From: Candidatus Aramenus sulfurataquae
Lineage (GTDB): Archaea; Thermoproteota; Thermoprotei_A; Sulfolobales; Sulfolobaceae
DNA length: 64,000 nt
Direction: 5' to 3'
Assembly: GCA_000565255.1 (NCBI GenBank)
Contig: ASRH01000002.1
Location: forward strand, 124,001-188,000
The position numbers and the translations under genes are program-made. Shown here piece by piece: positions 10,480-18,742 of the stretch (position 1 is the first letter of the stretch; every line of letters begins with the position of its first letter). Under the pieces are notes generated by a model. That model was not told the DNA's origin. It saw nothing but the letters and a program-made list of their open reading frames with translations, and did not search any database.

Positions 10480-10937
10480 TGAACGATTTTTACTACCTCG
10501 ACGACGTTGACAAGAAAATCCTAAACATACTCCAACAGGACTCTAGAATATCATACTCTAAACTAGCTAAGATGCTCAACCTAAGCGAATCAACAATCCA
10601 CATGAGGGTTAGGAGGCTAAGAGAGTCAGGGGTTATAAGGGCCTTCACGATAGACGTCAACTTGGAGAAGGTGGGTTTAAACGTTCTTGCCTTCGTCCTC
10701 ATAAAGGCTGACCCAAAGAGTTACGAAGGGGTGCTTAGGGAGATAGGAAACATGAAGGAGGTCTACGAGATATACGATGTGACTGGGGAGTACTACGCTT
10801 TGCTCAAGGTCAGGGTGAGCGCAAAAGAAGAGTTGGCAAAGGTATTGGACAGGATAGGCAACATGCCCGGCGTGACCTCAACTTACACTATGTTCGTGTT
10901 GAGGACTATCAAGGAAAAAAAGATGTTAGAGGAGTGA
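10479..10937 (+). CDS. Lrp/AsnC-family transcriptional regulator
   Basis: The 152-residue protein has an N-terminal winged HTH (about residues 8-55: [31 protein letters not shown]) followed by a RAM ligand-binding domain (about 65-140). This is the normal single-domain Lrp/AsnC size. ATG 10479 overlaps the flavoprotein stop (TAATG), so it is co-translated with a metabolic gene. It may sense the amino acid or metabolite linked to that operon. The target is not visible. Confidence 0.88.
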   Translation: MNDFYYLDDVDKKILNILQQDSRISYSKLAKMLNLSESTIHMRVRRLRESGVIRAFTIDVNLEKVGLNVLAFVLIKADPKSYEGVLREIGNMKEVYEIYDVTGEYYALLKVRVSAKEELAKVLDRIGNMPGVTSTYTMFVLRTIKEKKMLEE

Positions 10938-10983
10938 TCAGGGCGAGAGCTCTACATCACTTCTCAGACGGTTTGCTTTTTCC

Positions 10984-11868
10984 TCATTTCCTCGCGCATT
11001 TTATGATATGGTCCACAATGTGCTTTGCGGGGTTAATTGACGTGGCGGTCATGAACCCCTTCCAAAGGGGAGCGCCGTTGACTTCTAGTATCTTGTAGCC
11101 CCCCTCTAAGTCCTCCACTATATCTATGCCAGAGTACTCCAGACCGAGGATCTCGTTGACCTTCACGCTCAGCTCCACTATCTCCTTTGGAGGTACCATC
11201 ACTTGGGTTATTGCGCCCTGGGCCACATTTGTCTTCCAGTTGTTGGGAGAAATTCTGTAAACTGCTCCCAGTACTTCTCCCCCCACTACGAAGGCCCTAA
11301 TGTCCCTCCCTGGCTTCTTTACGTACTTCTGGATGTAAACTGGCTGGTTTATGGCCAAGATTGACTTTGCGACCCTAAAGACAATGTCGGGATCGCTGGC
11401 TTTTACCGATCCCAAGCCTAGGCTCCCCACCACTGGCTTTATCACCACTTCTCCCCACTTTTCCGCCAGTCTCATTGCCTCAATAGGGTCCTCAACCAAC
11501 GCAGTCTCCGGTACCGGTATGTTGTTCTTCTTTAACACCATTAAACTCCTGAACTTGTCCCTCGCCAGCAGCATGGAAGAGGGTCTATTGACAATGTATA
11601 CCCCGGAGGCTCTCATCTCCTCGAGGACGTCTATTCTCTTCATTAGCTGCTCGGTAGTGACTATAAAGCCCAGGTTTCTCAATATCCCTCCGTCAAAGCT
11701 AACCTCTCTCCCTGCGTAGGTGAAGGTTATCTCATCCTTCTCTATTATACCGCTCAATTTTGAAGGCCTAACGTAGTAGGCCACATGGCCCCTGTTCTTT
11801 ATCTCTAGCAGCAGCTGTTTAGAAGCCTCTGTGACCTTCTGGGACTCGTGAATGACCGCAATCCTTAT
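10984..11868 (-). CDS. RimK-type ATP-grasp ligase with apparent ATA start
   Basis: ATP-grasp ligases of the RimK/LysX/MptN group add amino acids, often glutamate, to a carboxylate. Visible are the ATP-binding [31 protein letters not shown], and the Mg-binding [17 protein letters not shown]. The first canonical start is GTG 11784. The frame upstream, however, still encodes the conserved first strand and helix (RIAVIHESQ then [14 protein letters not shown]) back to an in-frame stop at 11875. No ATG, GTG or TTG is available there, but ATA 11866-11868 is preceded by GGTGA with a 6-nt spacer. The coordinates use that ATA (294 aa). The exact substrate is undetermined. Confidence 0.75.
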   Translation of the reverse strand: MRIAVIHESQKVTEASKQLLLEIKNRGHVAYYVRPSKLSGIIEKDEITFTYAGREVSFDGGILRNLGFIVTTEQLMKRIDVLEEMRASGVYIVNRPSSMLLARDKFRSLMVLKKNNIPVPETALVEDPIEAMRLAEKWGEVVIKPVVGSLGLGSVKASDPDIVFRVAKSILAINQPVYIQKYVKKPGRDIRAFVVGGEVLGAVYRISPNNWKTNVAQGAITQVMVPPKEIVELSVKVNEILGLEYSGIDIVEDLEGGYKILEVNGAPLWKGFMTATSINPAKHIVDHIIKCARK

Positions 11869-11894
11869 GACTTTTCACCAAGATTTAACGCAAC

Positions 11895-12743
11895 CTAAAA
11901 CATTTTATTCTTTATTCCCGCCTCTGAGAGGAGACCGTACGCCAAAAAGTCCGGCAGAGTGTAGAGTGTGTCCTTCAGCTCAGGGGACACCGGAAGAGAG
12001 TCGAGGATCTTTAAGTACTCCGTCTTGTGCTCCTCCACCTTAAGGGATACGTAGGGGTCAACTTTGCCCTGTGTGAGCTCGAAGAGCTGCCTCGCGCTCC
12101 CCACTAAGTTTTCCTTGTCCAAAGTGACGCAGTCTACGTAGTCGTCCACCAACTGGTATATGATACCCAAGTGCTTCCCTAGGTCTATTAGTTTATCCAC
12201 AAGGTCTTCCCTCTTGGAGGAAAACGACGCCAACATTGTCGGGAGCTTAAAGAGGCTAGCAGTCTTGAGCTCTATGGTCTTAATATACTCCGACTTATCT
12301 CCGTACAGGTCCTTTAATGCCCCTAAGGACGTGTCCTTCCAGAGCTCTATACTTATGTTGAGGGCCTTGCTACCATATCGGGAGATGATATTGAGGGCAG
12401 TGGGTATTAAGTAGTTGGAGACGAAGATCACCTTCCTGTTCGTGTAAATGGCCCATGCTGCCTTCTTTCCCCTTCTGGTTTCGTCGTAGTCCACTATGTC
12501 GTCTAGCGCAAGTGAGGCGGAGTGGAGGATCTCCGTCGCCAATGCCCCAGGGTATGCGTCCTCCTCCCTCCCTCCGAGTGCGTTGTTAAAGAGGAGCATC
12601 ATTGTTCCTCTAAACCTCTTGCCGTCGTTCAGTATGTACTTGCTCACCTCTAGCGTCTCCCAGTCCCTTATGTCGGCCAGGAAGCTCCTGATTATCTCGT
12701 CAATGGTCTGCTTGCTCTTCGCCCAGAACTCTAGGACGTCCAC
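11895..12743 (-). CDS. Hexaprenyl diphosphate synthase (trans-isoprenyl diphosphate synthase)
   Basis: This prenyltransferase condenses isopentenyl diphosphate onto an allylic primer. The first aspartate-rich motif is [15 protein letters not shown] and the second is QLVDDYVD. Small or bulky residues around the first motif set chain length. The N-terminal pattern ([21 protein letters not shown]) and overall length of 282 aa match my memory of the Sulfolobus solfataricus hexaprenyl diphosphate synthase that makes the caldariellaquinone side chain, rather than geranylgeranyl diphosphate synthase. The start is GTG 12743. It lies 14 bp downstream of the preceding gene. Confidence 0.88.
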   Translation of the reverse strand: MDVLEFWAKSKQTIDEIIRSFLADIRDWETLEVSKYILNDGKRFRGTMMLLFNNALGGREEDAYPGALATEILHSASLALDDIVDYDETRRGKKAAWAIYTNRKVIFVSNYLIPTALNIISRYGSKALNISIELWKDTSLGALKDLYGDKSEYIKTIELKTASLFKLPTMLASFSSKREDLVDKLIDLGKHLGIIYQLVDDYVDCVTLDKENLVGSARQLFELTQGKVDPYVSLKVEEHKTEYLKILDSLPVSPELKDTLYTLPDFLAYGLLSEAGIKNKMF

Positions 12744-12757
12744 AGCAATCCCTTCAC

Positions 12758-13531
12758 TTATTTGTTTAACTTTATTATATAAGATATTATTGTTAAGTAG
12801 ATTGGTGCCATTAGGGGGTCGACGTCAAGGAGAACTTCCTTGACCTTCGTTGAATTCTTCCTTAGCTGAAAAGAAATTCTTCTCATTATCAAGGCGTCTA
12901 TCCCAGTAAATATCACGTTTGAATTATAAAAGTTTGTATCGTAATAGGTTTTAACGTTTTTACCTATGTTTTCCTCCACCAACGACTTAGCAGGCATTAA
13001 CACGGGGGAGAGGATTACGTCAAGTTCGGGGTCTATCTCCATAGCTTTCTTTTCCGCCCATTCCTTGAGGTCAGAGAAATCCATCTCCCCTATCAACCTC
13101 CTCGCCCTGGCCGAGGTTGAGGAACTGAGGGTAGACTTGAGGATGGAAAGGGACAAGTTGACCTCGCAGAGCTCCTCCTTTAGCTGTTGCACTCTTACGC
13201 CTCCCTTTCCCTCCACGTTACCACAGGTGAAGAGGTCTGCGTTGATCCCTAGGGACCACAAGTTGTCTAAGGTCTCTTTTACCTCGCTCTGGTCGTTGGC
13301 GAAAACGAGGACGTCCTTTTCGTCCGCGTAGGCGTCCTCGAGGAAGAGCATCTCGTGGAGTGGGACTACTTTTACCACTTTTCCCTCGAGCTCTATCTTC
13401 GCCCTCTCGTACGTAAAGGCAGGTAGTTCCATTCCCCTTCCGTAAGCTACTAGGGCGTAGTTACCTAGAGGTAAGTCCTTGGGCTTGAGCTTTAAAATCA
13501 AACTAGAGCTGTCTTTAGGGAATTGCAACAC
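12758..13531 (-). CDS. Hypothetical protein, possibly SIS-like fold
   Basis: I do not recognise this protein with confidence. It is soluble, about 257 residues. The order of segments (a glycine-rich [22 protein letters not shown], then an EMLF helix, a DVLVFAND strand and a [13 protein letters not shown] helix) resembles one half of a SIS sugar-isomerase fold, but this is inference only. The gene overlaps the 3' end of mtnP. GTG 13531 is chosen over GTG 13537 because GGAG sits 5 nt ahead of it, while the earlier GTG overlaps that ribosome-binding site. It sits between mtnP and HexPS in one operon. Confidence 0.5.
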   Translation of the reverse strand: MLQFPKDSSSLILKLKPKDLPLGNYALVAYGRGMELPAFTYERAKIELEGKVVKVVPLHEMLFLEDAYADEKDVLVFANDQSEVKETLDNLWSLGINADLFTCGNVEGKGGVRVQQLKEELCEVNLSLSILKSTLSSSTSARARRLIGEMDFSDLKEWAEKKAMEIDPELDVILSPVLMPAKSLVEENIGKNVKTYYDTNFYNSNVIFTGIDALIMRRISFQLRKNSTKVKEVLLDVDPLMAPIYLTIISYIIKLNK

Positions 13532-14301
13532 GAACACTCCTCTGGTTTATCTGGTAACCTTTTTATTACCTCGTATAAAAGTTTCCTAGCCTTCTCAGTG
13601 TTCTCAGCCATTACCTTGGTCACCTCTTCGGCAGTGACAGGGATGTCCGCAAAGACGTCGTAGTCAGTTACCATGGCTATGGTGGCGTAGCACATCTGCA
13701 GTTCGCAGGCAAGGTTGACTTCCGGCACTAGTGTCATGCCTATTACGTCAGCCTTGAAGACCTCCTTCCACACCTTGCTCTCAGCCCTAGTGGAGAACCT
13801 AGGTCCCTCTATGCATATGTATGTGCCAGAGGGGTGAGTGTTTATGCCCAGGTCCCTCGCCGCCCCTATTATTACTTTCCTCAAGCTGTTGCAGAAGGGG
13901 TCAGCCATGGAGACGTGAGCTACAACGGGGCCGTCGAAGAAAGTGTACTGCCTTCCCTTTGTCATGTCTATAAACTGGTCGGGCACCACGAAGTCTCCTG
14001 GCTTGTAGTCCATCCTTAAGCTACCTACAGCGGAAACAGATATCACCCATTTTGCCCCTAGCTCGTGGAGGGCCCACAAGTTCGCCCTGTAGTTTATCTT
14101 GTGCGGGGGTATTCTGTGTCTTCTGCCGTGTCTAGGAAGGAAGGCTACCTTCTTCCCCTCCACTGTGCCTATGGTTATGAGGTCGCTGGTGTCGCCGTAC
14201 GGCGTGTACACTTTTATTTCCTTGGAGTCAGAAAAAATCTTAGGATCGTAAATCCCGGAACCGCCAATGATAGCCACGTCCACCTTTTCGTAACTAAGCA
14301 T
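13498..14301 (-). CDS. mtnP: S-methyl-5'-thioadenosine phosphorylase (MTAP II type)
   Basis: The enzyme cleaves methylthioadenosine, a by-product of polyamine synthesis, to adenine and methylthioribose-1-phosphate. Visible are the phosphate loop [31 protein letters not shown], the substrate region [10 protein letters not shown] and [12 protein letters not shown], and a C-terminal CSCC motif (C256, C258, C259). The CxC tail is a known disulfide-forming feature of the hyperstable Sulfolobus MTAP II. The 267 aa is normal for the family. ATG 14301 lies 25 bp from TATA-like CTTTAATAC (14321-14330). The divergent neighbour is a purine phosphoribosyltransferase. Confidence 0.95.
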   Translation of the reverse strand: MLSYEKVDVAIIGGSGIYDPKIFSDSKEIKVYTPYGDTSDLITIGTVEGKKVAFLPRHGRRHRIPPHKINYRANLWALHELGAKWVISVSAVGSLRMDYKPGDFVVPDQFIDMTKGRQYTFFDGPVVAHVSMADPFCNSLRKVIIGAARDLGINTHPSGTYICIEGPRFSTRAESKVWKEVFKADVIGMTLVPEVNLACELQMCYATIAMVTDYDVFADIPVTAEEVTKVMAENTEKARKLLYEVIKRLPDKPEECSCCNSLKTALV

Positions 14302-14384
14302 AGGGAAAAGTTGTAAATCTAGTATTAAAGTCTAAACCAAAAATTTGATTAATGTTTATTTTCAGATATTTTGGGTAATATAAC
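14302..14384. promoter_or_regulatory. Divergent promoter region between mtnP and phosphoribosyltransferase
   Basis: This 83-bp AT-rich gap holds a minus-strand TATA box CTTTAATAC at 14321-14330, 25 bp from the mtnP ATG. On the plus strand TTTATTTT near 14355-14362 lies about 26 bp from TTG 14385. Both genes thus appear leaderless and share one regulatory region. Confidence 0.5.
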
Positions 14385-15005
14385 TTGCCAAAGATCCCCG
14401 TGAAGGTTGTAAAATGGGAGGACGTAGCCCAGTGGTCAACTGACCTAGCCGAGAAGATAAGGGACAAATACTCTCCTGACGTCATAATAGCGGTGGCGAG
14501 GGGTGGTCTAGTTCCATCGAGGCTGGTGGCGGACGTCCTCGGTATAACAGATGTCCTTTCCATAAAGGTAGAGCACTGGGTAGTGACTGCATCTCACACA
14601 CCCGAGGCAAAGATCAAGTACCCCTTTAAGGTTGACTTGAGCGGTAAGAGGGTGATAATCATAGACGACATAACGGACACGGGGGACAGCCTAATCCTGG
14701 CAGAAAAGTACGTGAGGGAGAACTTCAACCCGCTTGACATCAAGACCGCTACAATGCAGCACATTAAGCCCTCCTCTAAGTACGTCCCAGATTTCTACGC
14801 CTTCGAGGTAACTGACTGGGCGTGGTTTATGTACCCCTGGAACTACTGGGAGGACGAGATAAACCTTGTCAGGAAGATCTTGGCAGAGAAGGGGAAGATG
14901 GAGCTGTCCCAGTTAGAGAAGGAGTTCAGGGAGAGCTACGGAATAGAGCCGCCAATCCCCTTGAGCAAAATATTGGATGAAATGAGGAGGAGAAAAATCA
15001 TCTAG
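14385..15005 (+). CDS. Purine phosphoribosyltransferase (probable adenine phosphoribosyltransferase)
   Basis: The 206-residue type I PRTase shows the PRPP-binding loop [13 protein letters not shown] and an ARGG pyrophosphate loop ([10 protein letters not shown]). Its C-terminal extension contains a small helical domain ([20 protein letters not shown]). Sulfolobus has an unconventional adenine phosphoribosyltransferase next to and divergent from MTAP II. The same arrangement here suggests this protein recycles the adenine released by MTAP. A 6-oxopurine PRTase is the main alternative. The start is TTG 14385. The last 4 bp overlap the convergent prf1 stop. Confidence 0.75.
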   Translation: MPKIPVKVVKWEDVAQWSTDLAEKIRDKYSPDVIIAVARGGLVPSRLVADVLGITDVLSIKVEHWVVTASHTPEAKIKYPFKVDLSGKRVIIIDDITDTGDSLILAEKYVRENFNPLDIKTATMQHIKPSSKYVPDFYAFEVTDWAWFMYPWNYWEDEINLVRKILAEKGKMELSQLEKEFRESYGIEPPIPLSKILDEMRRRKII

Positions 15006-16109
15006 TCTACCTTGAACCTCAGCTTTCCAACCGCCCCTCCGAACGTCTTTTTTATCCACTCCGCCTCTGGTAACTCGTCTCCTACCACGTACACCTTAGC
15101 GCCGTACTTTTCAGCCTCTTGGATAACCTTCTGCAGTTCTGGGTTTTCTTCGTCGTAAACGATTAGGCTGTCAACGGCTCCCATCTCTAGCGCCTTCTTT
15201 ATGTAGTCGAGGCCGTAGACTATGAGGCCGTCGTCCTTTGCCAAGTGGTACTTAAGTTCGTCCATCAGGCTCTGAACTTCTACGTACTTTTGGGACTTCA
15301 GCACGTCCTTCATTCTCATTACCATCTCCCTCAGTCCTGCCTCTCCCTGGTCTCCGAGGTCGACTAGGGGTTCGAGCACAAGTTTCTTAAGCCTATAGTC
15401 TATGTAGTCGCCGTCGAAGAAGTCCTTTTTGGCGTAGCCCGGACCTCCCAGCAGGATCCCCTTAAGCTTGCCCTCTTCAAGGAGGGGGAGAAAGTGCTGG
15501 TTCACCTTCTCCCCTACTTCTTTGAGGAAGTTGTGGTACATCTCCTCGACGATCCTGTCTATTCTTCGTTGAGACTGACCTCCCATCATATGCTTGCCTG
15601 GAACGAATCCCTCGAACTCCTCTAAGACGAGTATCCTAGAGCCCCTTAGGATACCTATGGTCGCTTGGTCCCTCTCTACTATTATGAGCCCGTAGACCTC
15701 GTTCTCCTCAGTCATGTCCTCTAGGAACTCCGTGTGGAAGTACTTGTCCGTCCTGTAGAAGTACACGGTCACCTTTTCTGGAGGAGAGAAGACGTAGCAC
15801 TTATACTCCTCCGTGTCGAAGTTCTCACCGCAGAAGAGGACTAGACCGTTGTCTGGTACCTTTGAGAAACTCATTAGTCTGTCTATTGCTCCAGATATTG
15901 CAGCCTCAACTGCGTCCCTAGTCCTCTTTAGCTTGATGTTTTGGGCTATAGACGCTTCTTGTCTCAACATGTTCACTACGTCTGAGACCGGCCTACCAGG
16001 AGGTACATAGAGCGAGAGAAGAACTGTAGCGGGTGCAGACCACTTCTTGAGTTCCCTTAACAGGGTCTTTAACTCCTGCTTACTTAGGACGTACTTGTCA
16101 AAGACTCAT
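15002..16109 (-). CDS. prf1: Peptide chain release factor aRF1, apparent +1 frameshift at codon 4
   Basis: Archaeal RF1 reads all three stop codons and releases the peptide. Domain 1 has QNIKLKRTR (the NIKS motif, here NIKL), domain 2 has [12 protein letters not shown] with the catalytic GGQ, and domain 3 is complete to the C-terminus. The first ordinary in-frame start is GTG 15976. About 40 conserved codons upstream are clearly coding ([14 protein letters not shown], then [14 protein letters not shown]) and have no ATG, GTG or TTG. ATG 16109 opens M-S-L and hits TGA at once. A +1 shift at CTTTGAC joins it to the main frame as MSLDKYVLSK, giving 368 aa, the normal length. A TATA-like TTTTTAAG (16141-16150) lies 35 bp upstream. 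Confidence 0.85.
16097..16103 (-). promoter_or_regulatory. prfB-like +1 frameshift heptamer CTTTGAC
   Basis: On the minus strand, ATG AGT CTT TGA C runs from 16109. Slippage of the Leu tRNA from CTT to TTT followed by decoding of GAC restores the aRF1 frame. The heptamer is identical to the shift site of bacterial prfB. The sequence is directly visible. Its function in an archaeon is inference, and a single inserted T would create the same pattern. Confidence 0.5.
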
Positions 16110-16140
16110 CCCTGATCAAAAAGAAATTAGTTAGTATCAA

Positions 16141-16150
16141 CTTAAAAAGT
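16141..16150 (-). promoter_or_regulatory. Probable TATA box of prf1
   Basis: Minus-strand ACTTTTTAAG is centred about 35 bp upstream of ATG 16109. It predicts transcription starting near 16119 and a leader of roughly 10 nt (TGATCAGGG) before that ATG. This placement makes 16109 the first AUG of the message. Confidence 0.4.
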
Positions 16151-16210
16151 TGGTGAGGAGTACGAAATGGATAGAAAAAGTTTTTAGGTCTTGAAGAAGT
16201 TTTTTAAATT

Positions 16211-16295
16211 GCGGGGATGCCCGAGCTAGGCCAAAGGGGGTGGACTGAGGCTCCACTGGCGTAGGCCTGCGTGGGTTCAAGTCCCACTCCCCGCA
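16211..16295 (+). tRNA. tRNA-Leu (anticodon GAG)
   Basis: The 85-nt class II tRNA folds fully. The acceptor stem is GCGGGGA with TCCCCGC. A long D-arm follows. The anticodon stem GTGGA/TCCAC has loop CTGAGGC and anticodon GAG at 16247-16249. A variable arm and the T arm GTGGG-TTCAAGT-CCCAC complete it. The discriminator base is A, as for leucine. No intron is seen and CCA is not encoded. It reads CTC and CTT codons. The downstream DNA to about 17.76 kb contains mobile-element debris, consistent with a tRNA gene acting as an integration neighbourhood. Confidence 0.95.
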
Positions 16296-16358
16296 CTTTG
16301 AGGTCCTCTTTTCCAGATCATATTTCTTGGGGGAACTTTTTCCCAACAGAGCACGTTA

Positions 16359-16610
16359 ATGCTAGGGTTTATTCTCGAGACCTTAAGCAATGAAAGGTAC
16401 GAGAAGCTCTTGTCCTTGGAGAATATGAGGACAAACCTTGTTAAGGCATTAAGAGAGTTTAGCCTACTGCAAACTATTTTGGTTCTGCTTTTTTCCCTTG
16501 TCACCGCTAATGGAGTAACTCTCAACGGAGTAACGTCCAAGACCCCAGTTGAAGCCTTGCAGGACGAGGAGGGGGTCAGGACTGTTAAGGGGTTTCCTTT
16601 TCCTTGTTAG
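16359..16610 (+). pseudogene. Uncertain ORF, possibly C-terminal tail of an IS605-type TnpB remnant
   Basis: An 83-codon frame ends with NGVTLNGVTSKTPVEALQ followed by VRTVKGFPFPC. This resembles the extreme C-terminal tails I associate with Sulfolobales OrfB/TnpB proteins, although I cannot verify that here. The first half (NERYEKLLSLENM) is unrelated to a TnpB zinc finger, so if the tail is genuine the gene is a patchwork. The stop lies inside a hairpin (16584-16620) that looks like an IS200/IS605 end. It may be noncoding. Confidence 0.3.
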
Positions 16611-16620
16611 AACCCCTAAC
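16584..16620. repeat. Inverted repeat / hairpin, possible IS end or bidirectional terminator
   Basis: Arms GTTAAGGGGTT (16584-16594) and AACCCCTAAC (16611-16620) pair over 10 bp with one bulged A and a 16-nt loop. The loop holds the stop of the 16359 ORF. The right arm ends 3 bp before the stop of the convergent membrane-protein gene. Subterminal hairpins just after tnpB are characteristic of IS200/IS605 ends. Termination of two convergent genes is the alternative. Confidence 0.45.
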
Positions 16621-16623
16621 ACA

Positions 16624-17181
16624 CTAGACCTCCCTGTACAGAACATATGACAATATCACAGCGTAAGGTATTGCGAGTATGTCGACAACAGGGAAGAATG
16701 ACAGAACTGAGGCTATGTAGACCACGAGAAAGGACAGAGGGTCCTTCTGAAGGGAGTTGCTAAGCCAGTCTAGGGCCTCCCCAACGCCCCTCAGTCTTGA
16801 CCTATACACGAAAGGGTAAGAGAGAAACAAAAAGGACATGGATAAGGCGTCGAACAGCAGAGATAAGGGCAAGAAAGAAAAGACTAACAGGAAAACCCCA
16901 AGCACCACACCTAGGGCTATTACTGAGCCAAGCCTCGAGTTTACGTCGCTTATCTCGTCGCTTAACCTAGGGGATATCATATATCCCGAGAACGCCATCC
17001 CCGCCTCAAGGGAGAACGCTATCCCCTCTATGAGGTACACCATTGCTTTGGTGAGTGGGGAAGGGAAGAAACGCAAAAGCACTAGTTCCAGGAGGAAGGC
17101 CACCACCGAGATTATTATCACGGGCAGTATAATTGGTAGGTGGGAGACCAGCTCCTTGAAGGCGTATTCTACCCTCGACAA
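16624..17181 (-). CDS. Hypothetical polytopic membrane protein
   Basis: The function is not recognised. It has about five hydrophobic segments (near residues 17-36, 48-68, 85-106, 108-125 and 150-182) and short charged loops, and resembles small archaeal DUF-type membrane proteins of 180-190 aa. Two TTG starts exist, at 17187 and 17181. TTG 17181 is preferred because GAGG lies 7 nt ahead of it, whereas the earlier TTG is immediately next to that site. It follows the truncated dCTP deaminase gene by about 10 bp and may once have been its operon partner. Confidence 0.55.
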   Translation of the reverse strand: MSRVEYAFKELVSHLPIILPVIIISVVAFLLELVLLRFFPSPLTKAMVYLIEGIAFSLEAGMAFSGYMISPRLSDEISDVNSRLGSVIALGVVLGVFLLVFSFLPLSLLFDALSMSFLFLSYPFVYRSRLRGVGEALDWLSNSLQKDPLSFLVVYIASVLSFFPVVDILAIPYAVILSYVLYREV

Positions 17182-17191
17182 ACTCAACCCT

Positions 17192-17539
17192 CTACATTAT
17201 CTTTCCTCCTTGATGCTTACCCGAATAAAGCATTTTCGTTGGTTCGTCAAGCCTAAAGAAGACTAGGTGCACTACCCTAGTCCCCTTCCTCAACTTTGCC
17301 TTGTAGAAGGGAGTTAACGCAATAGTTATCTTTCCCTTGTAGCCTGCGTCCACTACCGTGGGTGGGGAAACGAACCCATTCCTGGCGAAGGTACTCCTCA
17401 GCGTCATTACCCCGGCTACTTCTGCTGGCATCTTCACCTCTTCGCACGACTCGAACAGTTGACTTCCTCCCTGCAAAGCGAGAGTTCCGGGCACTGAGAC
17501 TCTTTGGTACCTCATTTGCTCAGCAGTCGAGAGGAGCAA
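17192..17539 (-). pseudogene. dcd: dCTP deaminase / dUTPase family, N-terminally truncated
   Basis: The 115-codon frame matches the C-terminal two thirds of archaeal dCTP deaminase/dUTPase: LFESCEEV, the phosphate/nucleotide motif LRSTFARNGF, PPTVVDAGYKGKI (the catalytic-loop region), and the C-terminal KMLYSGKHQGG. Full-length Sulfolobales homologues are about 160-175 aa, so roughly 50-60 N-terminal residues, including the first dUTPase-fold motif, are missing. The loss coincides with a tnpB remnant placed directly upstream on the same strand, so the 5' part was probably replaced by a transposition or deletion event. A possible internal start is ATG 17515. It is probably non-functional, though the fold core remains. 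Confidence 0.6.
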
Positions 17540-17757
17540 GATCTCATCCCATAAAGGTTCATAACGCGATGGCGTCGCGGTTTGCCCTCATAACCACATG
17601 AAACACATCTAAATTGCCTATGAGAGTATTCCTTCATTTCACTCTTGCAATGAGGACAACGAGTAGAAGTGTAAAACGCTGGAACTTTAACGACATTTAG
17701 TCCGTGCTTTGTCGCTTGCCATTTAATCCAAATACTGGACACAGCGATATTGTATAT
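17512..17757 (-). pseudogene. tnpB: IS605-family TnpB (OrfB) C-terminal remnant
   Basis: The fragment encodes the C-terminal zinc finger of an RNA-guided transposon nuclease (TSTRCPHCKSEM, then FRCVSCGYE, CxxC-CxxC) and the last RuvC segment ending in VMNLYG. The run between the zinc finger and VMNLYG is shifted. Reading one base later gives ANRDAIA, the normal final RuvC aspartate block, so one extra G and one missing G bracket it. The N-terminal 300 or so residues are absent: an in-frame stop occurs just upstream of 17757. It is therefore a decayed fragment, fused against a truncated dcd gene. Confidence 0.8.
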
Positions 17758-17818
17758 GGTGGATTACGGCTATTAAAGATCTTCAACGGTTATTTTATTT
17801 CACACCATAAATTAACGC

Positions 17819-18742
17819 GTGAAGAGGAATACCATTGCTAACGCAGTGGAGTTATTCGAGAGGTACAAGAGAACTAAGGAGCCGGAGCTCTTGGACTCAG
17901 CAATATCCATACTCGAGGAAGTCGAGAAGAAGGACAGCGGGTCCCTTAACCTCTTAGGGCTTTGCTACCTGGAGAAAGGAGACGTCAGGAAGGCCATTGA
18001 AGTCTTTAACGAGGCCTACAAGAGGGCCAAGGACGAGGAGAGTAGGGGGGTTATATTGCTGAACAAGGCAATGGCCCTCATGAAGCTGAGGGAGTACCAA
18101 GGGGCGTATGACGCCCTAAAGGAGGCCATCTCCTTGAGGACTTCGGTAAAGGGAGAGGCGAAGAGGTTGCTGGCAAAGGTATGCTTAGCCAGGGGAGGGA
18201 AGTACGTGGAGGAGGCAAAGGACATACTGGAGAGCTTCGAGATACCAAACGAGGACTTAGCTGTAGCGTACATACTCTTGGCGAGGAGGGGCAGGAAGGA
18301 ATACGGAAAGAAGGCAATAGAGGTATCGAAGTTCCTGAAGGACGACCGCCTGCTGGCAGAGGCCCTCCTCTCTTCTGGGGAAGAGAAGGACGTTGAAGAA
18401 GCATTAGAGCTCTTCAGAAGGGTGAGGGACGTCAGAGGAGAGGCAAGGGCCCTCCTCGTTCTCTCTAAGTACAAGCCAGAGTTAGTATACGAGGCGGCGT
18501 CGAAGCTAGAAGAAATAGAAGACGAGAGCCAGGAACACCTACAGTTGTTGTACGAGGTGTATAAGAGAACTGGGCTAGTGGAGCTCTTGAAGAGGGCCAT
18601 AACCATTGCTGAAAAGCTGAAGGACTCGCTCTTCCTGGCTAGGGCATACGTAGAGCTATCAAAGGTCGAGAACGAGGTGGAGAACTTGAGGTTGGCAGTG
18701 AAGTACTACGAGGAATACGTCAGGAGGGCTGAGGGGAAGTGA
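17819..18742 (+). CDS. TPR-repeat protein, 307 aa
   Basis: The protein is built almost entirely of antiparallel helical pairs of the tetratricopeptide type. GLCYLEKGDVRKAIEVFNEAY and AMALMKLREYQGAYDALKEAI are clear TPR units, with weaker copies to the C-terminus. Such proteins are scaffolds, and no enzymatic domain is present. The start is GTG 17819, with the T-rich TATA-like element 17791-17800 about 26 bp upstream. Its stop overlaps the start of the M28-like gene (GTGA), so both are translated together and may act together. Confidence 0.8.
   Translation: MKRNTIANAVELFERYKRTKEPELLDSAISILEEVEKKDSGSLNLLGLCYLEKGDVRKAIEVFNEAYKRAKDEESRGVILLNKAMALMKLREYQGAYDALKEAISLRTSVKGEAKRLLAKVCLARGGKYVEEAKDILESFEIPNEDLAVAYILLARRGRKEYGKKAIEVSKFLKDDRLLAEALLSSGEEKDVEEALELFRRVRDVRGEARALLVLSKYKPELVYEAASKLEEIEDESQEHLQLLYEVYKRTGLVELLKRAITIAEKLKDSLFLARAYVELSKVENEVENLRLAVKYYEEYVRRAEGK

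Noticed and set aside
16211-16295. Intron in tRNA-Leu
   Set aside because: The gene folds completely as a contiguous 85-nt class II tRNA with a 7-nt anticodon loop.
16277-16646. Minus-strand ORFs of 60-87 codons over the tRNA flank
   Set aside because: They run across the tRNA flank or the IS hairpin, have no recognisable protein features and lie opposite better explained sequence.
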